From NCBI GenBank assembly GCA_037951165.1, contig JBBDHG010000028.1, positions 7,869,001 to 7,933,000 of the forward strand: a stretch of DNA of 64,000 nt, read 5' to 3'. This stretch comes from Lophius americanus. Its lineage: Eukaryota > Chordata > Actinopteri > Lophiiformes > Lophiidae. Positions 56,693 through 64,000 of this stretch are shown here, piece after piece (positions within the stretch are counted from its first letter, which is position 1; every line of letters starts with the position of its first letter). The notes below the pieces were generated by a model. The model was not told the DNA's origin and searched no databases. It saw only the letters and a program-made list of their open reading frames with translations. The translations under genes and the position numbers were made by a program.

Positions 56693-57012
56693 ACTGTTTC
56701 ATGGATCATTCTCAATCTTTATACCTGATACAAGGAAGCACTTAACGGATTTTGGAAAAAGGTTGGTTGTATATTCCCGACACTGGTGGGAGCTTTATCT
56801 CCAAAAGTTTTTGAGGAATAATTTCTCAATTGTTGGACCAATTCAGTCTTGATTTGGAGTTCATATTTATCCCACTATGGGTACCGTTGTTCTGAAAAAT
56901 ACTACGGTCACAACTTCACAATCAGGGGGGTCGCTTCAAAAACAAAGGCGATTGGGGCTTTTTGGGAATACATCCTTACTGATGGGGGATGAGGGCATAG
57001 GGATTGTTTGGT
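56693..57012 (+). mobile_element. Repeat family A, copy 11
   Basis: 'GTTTCATGGATCATTCTCAA', 'GGTTGGTTGTATATTCCCGA', 'CACTGGTGGGAGCTTTATCT', 'TTGGACCAATTCAGTCTTGA', 'CACAACTTCACAATCAGGGG', 'GATTGGGGCTTTTTGGGAAT' and the end GATGAGGGCATAGGG. Possibly the continuation of copy 10 after the LINE-tail insertion, or a separate copy. Confidence 0.75.
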
Positions 57013-57014
57013 GA

Positions 57015-57300
57015 ACAGCGATCTAAACATCATGCCACAATGACAAAATGCTACAAAAAGCCAATTTATGTTTCTCACACAGTGGACTTTTTGGTTGCTT
57101 TGGTAGGGATGAAACAGCATTTAACCAGCTCTCAAGTCAATTAATAAGGGAGTGTTACACTGTTGCCTCTCATTTTTCATTTGGAGCACTCTGCTAAAGC
57201 AATAACTAACTCTTACATGTAGAACATTACTGTAGCAGCCGCTCTTCTGACAGCCTAATTGGAACGTACAAGCAAAGCTTCTCTTGCTTCACAGAGCCTT
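57015..57300. other. Unassigned non-coding DNA
   Basis: No recognised feature. Confidence 0.45.
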
Positions 57301-57304
57301 GATG

Positions 57305-57355
57305 AAGAAGTAGAAGAAGAAGAAGAAGAAGAAAAAGAAGAAGAAGAAGAAGAAG
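57305..57355. repeat. (GAA)n microsatellite
   Basis: GAAGAAGTAGAAGAAGAAGA and further GAA units. It may be the tail of an old retroposon. Confidence 0.93.
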
Positions 57356-57855
57356 TTTTTCTGCTTTCTTAAAATAATTTCTTATGATGAGAGTGTTGTT
57401 CTTAGCATTTTGGACAAACTCGGAGCCTTTCATCTCGTTATCACTTGCTGCTGCTTTGGCCTTATTACACTGTGTGTAAGCTACTCCAGGCAGTGTGCAT
57501 TTATCGATGGCAAGGCGTCTTTGGGTGAGTGTAGACTCTGCTCACTGAGAGGCTGCTGCTCTGTTGTGATTGCCCGGCTTTGTAACCAAATTGACAATTA
57601 GAAGGTTTGCAGAAGCAGATTAGTGATTTTTCTGAGGGGATTACTGTGGCAGCGTTTTGTTTTTTTGGTGACACGGAGTGACATGTTCTTGTCAGCCTTT
57701 TGGATTATCCACCTGGAATTCAAGAAGGGAAGACAAGGAGCAAATGGATCTATACTTCTTTTTATCAGTCACTGCATGGTGCCGTTCGTCAATCCCTCAG
57801 TCCGTCCTATTAGCAAAAATGGGGACTTGGACTTAGAGATGCACTGATTATATCC

Positions 57856-57925
57856 CCAAAAAATCTGGGATATTATGGAAATCATCATCGCAGTCAGTGC
57901 AGATGCTTTGTTTTAACCCAATAAC
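57856..57925 (+). mobile_element. Repeat family A, 5' end only (copy 12)
   Basis: 'TCTGGGATATTATGGAAATC', 'ATCATCGCAGTCAGTGCAGA' and 'ACCCAATAACTCAAAAATTG' match the first ~70 bp of the family. The copy is then truncated. Confidence 0.65.
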
Positions 57926-57929
57926 TCAA

Positions 57930-58470
57930 AAATTGTTAGGCAAAAGTAAATAATAGACAAATAATCCTCAGTATAAGTGTCAAAGTCAGTCTTGAGCTGT
58001 CACCGCTAGTATGGCCGTGGTTAGTGAGTGGGAACAGAGTACCCCCACATTTTCTCGGCTCTTTTCTGAGTTACGGTCACATTCATCTTTCTCCTTGAAT
58101 CCCCTAATAGAAATTTTTTGTACGTTCCCTTCTGTCAGCTTTCCTTAAATTCTCCGCAAACCCCGAATCTTAACAGCCCGAGGAGACAGAAAATGACTGA
58201 TCCATTTCCAGCTATTGCTACTGGTGCTGCTGGGTCCTAATGATTTATCCACCTGTGCAATAGAGTATTATAAAATATATACTACCACCACTGTATAGTG
58301 ACTGTACTTTGAAGGAAAGGACCCCTGAAGATCTAATTGGACCTCCTGGAAAATTGAATGACTTAAAAGGACAGAACAGGCTCATTTTGTGAGGTGAGAT
58401 TACAGCTTTACCTCATATCTTGAGGATCAGTGGGAGAAGATAGGAAACAATTTGCTCAGATACATCAATT
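57930..58470. other. Unassigned non-coding DNA
   Basis: No recognised feature. Confidence 0.45.
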
Positions 58471-58473
58471 AGA

Positions 58474-59180
58474 GAGGTAGAGGTATGCAGTAGAGAGAAG
58501 AAGAATGAAGGTCAGTTGCAGCAAGACACAATACATGTGTTTGGATGAAACGGGAGGAAGTTGCAACAGTGAGGATGCGAGGAGTAAAGGTGGAAAATGT
58601 GCAGTAGGTCAAGTGTTAAGAGCAACAAGGAGTGTGAAAAAGAGGTGAAGAAGCAAGTACAGGCCGGCTGGAGTGGATGGAAAAAAGTGTCAGGAGTTAT
58701 ATGTGGCAGAACAGTCAAGTGCGGCACGAGTGAAGTGAAAGGTTTACAAGAAGGTAGTGATAGCAGCCCTTCTGTATGGCTTGGAGACAGGGGCTCTGAC
58801 CAAAAGACAGGAGGCAGATCTGGAGGTGGCAGAGTTGAAGATTTTATGATTTTTTTCGGGAGTGACGAGGATTGAGAGGATTAGAAATAAGCACATCAGA
58901 GGTAAAGCCCAGGTTAGACGTCTTGGAGACAAAGTTAGAGAAGCCAGATTTAGATGGTTTGGACATGTGAAAAGGAGAGGTGGTTATATTTGTAGAGGGT
59001 TCCTGGAGATGGTGTTGACAGGAAGAAGAAAAAGGGGAAGACCAAAGAGGCGATTTCTGGATGTGGTGAGAGAGGACATGCAGTTGGTTAGTGTGACAGA
59101 GGAAGATGCAGTGGACAGGGTAAGATTGAAACAAAGGATCTGGTGCGGCGACCCCTAAGGGGAACAAGAAGAAGAGGACA
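58474..59180 (+). pseudogene. RTE-clade LINE, C-terminal region and 3' end
   Basis: Continuous with the RTE family of 28 kb but starting downstream of the FADD box. It shows 'CEKEVKKQVQAGWSGWKKVS' (58597-58875 frame), 'VLIAALLYGLETGALTKRQE' in shifted frame, and an intact 98-codon frame at 58862-59158. That frame reads 'MTRIERIRNKHIRGKAQVRR', 'FRWFGHVKRRGG', 'RRKRGRPKRRFLDVVREDMQ', 'VTEEDAVDRVRLKQRIWCGD' and P. The 3' end is 'GGCGACCCCTAAGGGGAACA' plus GAA-rich DNA. The polymerase domain is missing and frameshifts are present. Confidence 0.88.
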
Positions 59181-59221
59181 TCAATTAAACTGAAGATATC
59201 ACAAGCCGGATATCAGTCAGT

Positions 59222-59530
59222 CCGTAGAGTCTTTGTGTTAATGCAATAACTCAAAAGCTAATTCATGGATCATTTTCAAATTTATAACCACATAGACCAC
59301 CTCGCAAGAAAGAACTGGATTGATTTTGGGAAAGGTTAGTTGCGAATTTGTGCCACTAGGAGGAGCTTTATCTCTATAATATTTAAGGACAAAGTTTCTT
59401 AGCTATTGGTCCAATTATGCCCAAATGCAGGGCATATGAACCGTCCCAATCAGATTTATTTGTATCATATTTTTAGGTTCATATGAACCACATCGAGGAG
59501 CTCTAACTTGTATTTGTTATATATTACAGT
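59222..59530 (+). mobile_element. Repeat family A, copy 13
   Basis: 'AATGCAATAACTCAAAAGCT', 'ATTCATGGATCATTTTCAAA', 'GATTTTGGGAAAGGTTAGTT', 'GCCACTAGGAGGAGCTTTAT', 'TATTGGTCCAATTATGCCCA'. The 5' half and module 1 are well preserved; the right part degrades after about 59460. Confidence 0.75.
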
Positions 59531-59599
59531 AATTGTTCATACATCCGTCAATAAGGGATCTTTTATCCAACAAACTCTTCTTTTTTTTTCCATTACTTA

Positions 59600-59800
59600 C
59601 GTCTGATTATGACTCATATGAATCTACACAAGGAGCTCTATCTTGTATAGTATTTCACAATAACAGTTCATATTTCATTCACTAGGGGGACTTTTTTTGT
59701 GGAAAAAACACAGTTTCTCATCCTTACATCCCAACCTTGACTCCATTGCGTCCAAATTTAGCTATTGTGAATTTATACAGGGAAATCTTTTGTTTTATTA
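59600..59800 (+). mobile_element. Repeat family A, copy 14 (module fragment)
   Basis: 'GACTCATATGAATCTACACA', 'AGGAGCTCTATCTTGTATAG', 'TTCATATTTCATTCACTAGG' and 'GGGACTTTTTTTGTGGAAAA'. An isolated second module; possibly an expanded continuation of copy 13. Confidence 0.6.
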
Positions 59801-59834
59801 TGGAGCATAGAAAACTGTGTTAACTGTATTAATC

Positions 59835-61530
59835 TACTTTACTGAATTAGAAATTGCGCTATTTTTTATACCTTTTTCACACCTTGCTGACAGTACGTTA
59901 TCCACTAATGTAGCAACGGTGGAATCACTGAATTTCTTACACTGTGGCTCTGTGGATGTTGCCTGCCAGCGCTGTGAGTAATAAGCATCAGTAAACAGGT
60001 CCCATCCGCAACCAGATGATAGTCCTCCTCCCAGCGGTGTGCATCCCATAGCTTTTGAGGAAATGGGCCTTGCTTACTCTGCCAGCACTTTCCAGCTTAA
60101 GTCCTCCACAAAACCCCAACATTAGTCCTTTCCCAAACACATCATTTACCCCCCCGACGCCACCATCCCACTGAACCCCAGCAGGCCCTTTTTCCTGCTT
60201 ACCACCAGATGCACATGACTGCACATAGATGCAGCTTCGCACAAATTATGCAAAAATAAGCCTCACAAAAGCACTACTTACAAAGGTTTGCGCTCACGTG
60301 CGCACACTCACACACTTCTCCCGGGACTTATGTCTTATGCCTCGCTATTGCTCTCCCTTTTCAAGACATGAGGGCTTAGGGCTTCCGAAAAAATAATAGT
60401 GAAATGAAAGACACAAATCCATTATGAAAGGAGAGGAGGAATGCTGTGCTATCACTTTCTCTCTCTCTATCTCTCTTTCTCTTGATGTGGCGGAGGCGTA
60501 CATGTGTTTATATTTGCACTCAGCTACTTCTATTCCCTTGTAGACAGACAATTTTGGGAAAACTGCCATCGTGACTTCTTTGCTGTTCATTTAGGTGTCT
60601 GGCAAGAAGCTCCATCCTCAGGCCATTTTTTTCTCCTCATGTTTATCATTGCTCCTGATGAAGCGATCACATAAAATCCTTAAATATGCTACTTTAGCCC
60701 GGTGGGCCACTAACAGTGTTCTTAGAGCCCAATGAATGTCCAGAGGAAGGGACTAATGGCTGTCATACAGCAAGTTATAAAACTAATGGAAAAACAATGG
60801 CCATACTAATTTGTAGTAAAAAGAAAAAATTGTCGCTCAGTCAGAGTTTTTCTCTTTTTCATAGCTTTATAATGTTGTCCCTACCTTTTGTTCACATTTA
60901 ATTCTAAGAAAATTACAACACAACACAATAAAACTGAGGGCAGGTAATATTCCGTCACAGGAATGAAAGTTGGTTAAAACAGCGGCCCCGAGCATTTGCT
61001 GACTGACCACAATATAACATTTTTCATATATTGAGAAAAATAAAATGCGTAAAGCTACACTGGCTAATAAACAATAAACAGAAATAAACAACAGGATGAG
61101 GGCTATTTCAGTAATTGAAATGTTATTACAATGTAATTTAATTTAAGCTTGCTGAACAAAGTAGGCATTACACTAAAAACATTACTTCCTTTTCTAAAAA
61201 TGCATTCAGCAAAGCAAGGTTTTCTGCAATGATGCAACAAAAACTAGATTCTGGAATAGTCTGGACATATGGAACACACTTCAGGTTTTTTGCCCTCACC
61301 TACACTGTAAGGGCTGCGTTATTGCACGGAAACAAACCCCTTCCATTGATTCAGTGAATTTGAAGAGTTACAAGTACTTTATGGCATGCATGGAAGGAAG
61401 GTGCACGGTGTTTAAAATAAGCGTAACGTTTTGAGTTTGCGTGTGTACACCAAACATAATATTATAACCACTGGCAAGTCTGAATCGATTTTGAAGCAAA
61501 AAAAAACAAACAAAAAAAAACAACCTTGAC
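59835..61530. other. Unassigned DNA
   Basis: Contains a C/A-rich stretch at 60000-60300 with an 84-codon minus-strand frame (59988-60242, Gly-rich, unrecognised). A (TC)n tract lies at about 60455-60485. No recognised gene. Confidence 0.4.
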
Positions 61531-61534
61531 CTAG

Positions 61535-61925
61535 CTCACATCCCCGAAAGCAAGGGAATATTCCCAAAAAGCCCCGAATCCCCTTCATTGTACAGGGAAT
61601 CCCACTGATTAAAATCCCCAAATTAAATGTGAATAAAATGTCCGGAAAACAGTATTTGTCATAAAAAAGCTTCCCATTGAAAGTAAAATATGAACTTCTA
61701 ACGTAAAACTTGATACAAGATAGCACTCCTCAAGTCGATCAAATGCACCCAATTTGGACAAAATCGGATAACAATTTGTGAAACAGTTGGAGCCCCCCCA
61801 CCCCTACTGATGGGGATATACAACTGATCTATGGGTCTTGTGGGTCAATTGTGGTATATAAATCTGGCCCATGACATGGTTTTTGAGTAACATTTTAACA
61901 TAAAGCATCTGCGGTGCATGCAATG
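61535..61925 (-). mobile_element. Repeat family A, copy 15
   Basis: The reverse complement shows 'CCGCAGATGCTTTATGTTAA', 'GTTACTCAAAAACCATG', 'ACCCACAAGACCCATAGATC', 'TTTGTCCAAATTGGGTGCAT', 'TGATCGACTTGAGGAGTGCT', 'CATATTTTACTTTCAATGGG', 'TTTAATCAGTGGGATTCCCT' and 'GGGGATTCGGGGCTTTTTGG'. It is almost full length; the 3' hairpin has decayed. Confidence 0.75.
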
Positions 61926-61929
61926 TTTT

Positions 61930-62470
61930 TTGCAACCCCCCCCCAGTGATTAAAATCTAAACATCTACAGTGAAATATCACAAATACAAGGCTGTTAATA
62001 TAAGGTAAACCTGGACTGAATAATACCAATTGTTGGTTATATTCGAAAAAAAGTGTTTTTCATACAAAAATCTCCAACTCGATCAATTGGAAGCTGCCAC
62101 GTTATTAACTGGAAGCTCCGCCTTCTCGCCCAATCATAAGCTGCCATGTCCCAGGAAGTCCCTCCTCAATAAGGAAGTAGTGATGCACCCGCTCTAATGG
62201 TTAAGCCTAAGCCCCTCCCCCTCCTCCAATCACCAGCTGCAACAACATTTGTTGTGATGATGTCAAAGTCAGCCCATGCCCGCCTTCAGCCATTTTGAAA
62301 GTTTTCCGCTATTACGGAAGAGTCTTACATATTTGAATACATACATTCTTACATTTTGAATTTGTCCATCACGGTAAGTCCGTCCCATTCGACCTTGTGT
62401 GTTGAGAAGCGAGGAAAGCTTAAATTATTTTTCAACTATATCCCACGAAAAATGAGCAGCAAAAAATATA
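61930..62470. other. Unassigned DNA, locally GC-richer
   Basis: 62085-62300 contains three similar phrases (GGAAGCTGCCACG, GGAAGCTCCGCC, ATAAGCTGCCATG) and C-rich runs. Nothing was identified. Confidence 0.35.
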
Positions 62471-62474
62471 CATC

Positions 62475-62705
62475 AATGGACACACAAACATTACTCCCAA
62501 CCGTTCTCACACACACATCCATGGACACACACACACTTTTCTTCCACTCGTTATCACACACTGACTGCTCATTCTTCCGAGTCAACTCAGACACACACTT
62601 ACAGACATAAACACGCACACGCCAACTGGTCATCGTTCCCAATGAACAGCCGGTAGAATGTCTGTCTCTGTCATACATAGACAGGCACCCACACACACAC
62701 CCTTC
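62475..62705. repeat. CA-rich simple repeat block
   Basis: Clusters of ACACACACA interspersed with CATCCATGGACAC and TCATACATAGAC words. Frames here are low-complexity. Confidence 0.65.
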
Positions 62706-63639
62706 ACATCTGTAAGATATCTCGGGGTGGAACACAGCATGGCCATGACTGTCTGAGATGTCTTACCATCACTAGCTAAGAAAATATCATGCCCCGAGCC
62801 TTTTCCCACTTGAAAGAGTACCCCCTCAATCCCCTGTCGGCTGAGGGGGAGTATGGGGCCTAGACTCTACTGCAGATCTCTAAGCTGTCTTATCAACATA
62901 CAGTCCTGATTAACCGAAAGCTCATTGTAAAATATCACTGCTTCATTCTGTTCTGTCTGGAAATCCGCACCACTCGAACTTCAGATACCAACACAGATTC
63001 TTTGGTGCAAGAACTCTGTGTTGGTTGTGCGTGTGGGAAACTGCCATATTTTTATTGAAATCACATTTCCTGCTGAGATCAAGGAATCTGCTCGGTTTCC
63101 TTCTGTCAAGTATGTATCATGTGAGTTACAAAACTGTTTTATTAAAAAATAAATAAAAAAATAGTTTTAAACTTTTATAAAACCTTTTTTGTTTAATCGG
63201 TTTATAAGATAATAATATGATAATGATTTTTATTATATTTTGATTATTTTGTCATTGAAAAATAACTTTCAATTCACTATGATAATTGACACTGAGTTGG
63301 TAGACTTTGGGTTTACAGCTTCAGAATTCTCAGAGTTTCTGTAATATATACACCACAATCAAGAAATCAAGAAAAATTTACATGAATTAACTTATTTTTT
63401 AATCAAGAGTTATACATAATTTCAGAATTTTACTTTCCTTTTTCTCATCAGTTGCCGCAGAACAAGTGGGAGAAATAAAGTTCACCCAATCTGACTTTGT
63501 AAAGTATACATTCATAATGATATATGTCACCGAAAATACAATTAGAAAATTGGAGAGAGTATTCATTTGAGGGATTCTATCCAAGCTCCATTCAGCCGAA
63601 TATGCAACTACAGTCTGAAAATGATTCCTCTGTTGTCCG

Positions 63640-63705
63640 TCGTTTGAGAGGAGAACCCCCCATAGCTCCAACAAACATCCTGGCCAAACCCTCTGTATTC
63701 GAGAT
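63640..63705 (+). CDS. Weak candidate exon end, gene unknown
   Basis: A + frame reads 'SVVRRLRGEPPIAPTNILAK' then 'PSVFEM', followed by GTAAAACT. A possible acceptor ('CTACAG' at about 63610-63615) lies 5'. A separate, stronger acceptor-like tract (TTTACTTTCCTTTTTCTCAT with CAG at 63450-63452) precedes a ~47-nt block ending in GTAAAG. The composition is protein-like but no family was recognised. It may be chance. Confidence 0.18.
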
Positions 63706-63809
63706 GGTAAAACTTTTAATCTGCCTGCATTTGAATGAATTGCTGACTTTTTGTTCCGCTCTTTGTTTCTGTTATTTACAAATTTTCAGACAGAAAATGT
63801 GTAAATACT

Positions 63810-64000
63810 GAAAATGATAGAGATGTTACAGCTTCATGTCGCCACCAGCTGTACCGGAGTGTGTATCATCAGGACATTGAGTGTATACATTATTCTTTGG
63901 GGTGTGGGTCATTTGACCATATGTAAATGAGAGAGAGGATGAGATGCACCTTCAGCGTAGTCACCCGACCAACCTGAGATTCTATCATCTGAAGATAAGT
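63810..64000. other. Unassigned window edge
   Basis: No recognised feature. Confidence 0.45.

Noticed and set aside
57378..57474. Signal-like 30-codon frame (MMRVLFLAF...) followed by GTGTAAGC, a donor-like site.
   Set aside because: The hydrophobic part is irregular, it sits beside a (GAA)n tract, the frame ends in a stop at the same place, and there is no other support.

Overview
The window is AT-rich, intron- or intergenic-type animal DNA and contains no complete protein-coding host gene. The repeat set points to a ray-finned (teleost-type) fish. It includes a tRNA-headed SINE with the fish-type '...GCTGCCCACTGCTCC...' body, RTE, L2 and L1 clade LINEs, a Penelope-like element with a GIY-YIG domain, fish Tc1-like transposons, a Charlie-like hAT and many (CA)n/(TA)n microsatellites. 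The organism call is inference; there is no taxon-specific gene to confirm it.

Layout. 0.3-6.3 kb: a nested cluster. An L1-type LINE (5' end/ORF1 at 1.6-2.1 kb, ORF2 C-terminus at 3.6-5.3 kb) is interrupted by a minus-strand hAT transposase pseudogene. A 201-bp antisense copy of the same L1 sits at the left junction between 10-bp direct repeats. 7.3-8.7 kb: a ~430-bp segment occurs twice, interleaved with pieces of a Tc1-like transposon. 12.7-14.7 kb: a GC-rich, strand-asymmetric element bounded by 46-bp direct repeats, with minisatellites and Ser/Pro/Thr-rich frames on the minus strand. 17-21 kb: a Tc1 remnant, long (TA)n and SINE pieces, then a possible signal-peptide exon at 20.97 kb. 26.7-29.5 kb: Tc1 remnant, tRNA-SINE and RTE LINE. 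33 kb: an internally deleted Tc1 with both ends. 38-41 kb: a ~415-bp (TA)n/TACGTA tract and a dead Penelope-like element that splits another repeat. 43.7-48.5 kb: family A copies, SINE and L2 LINE. 49.5-53 kb: Tc1 transposase remnant, RTE tail, L2 LINE. 55.7-62 kb: dense family A copies and a second RTE LINE.

The most unusual feature is a repeat family, here called 'family A', with about 15 full or partial copies on both strands. Its unit is roughly 430-550 bp and has an internally duplicated module. Its 3' end carries a small hairpin (GCTGTC...GACAGC) followed by a CTAG/CTAA-T end, which resembles a non-autonomous Helitron terminus. I do not recognise it as a named family.

Possible host exons are few and weak: a signal-peptide-like first exon (20968-21046, +), a possible terminal exon (14969-15114, -), and 31-codon (41894-41986, +) and ~90-nt (63.6 kb, +) blocks bounded by AG/GT. 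None could be assigned to a gene. Everything else appears to be non-coding. Coordinates of repeat boundaries are by eye and usually good to about 10-30 bp.
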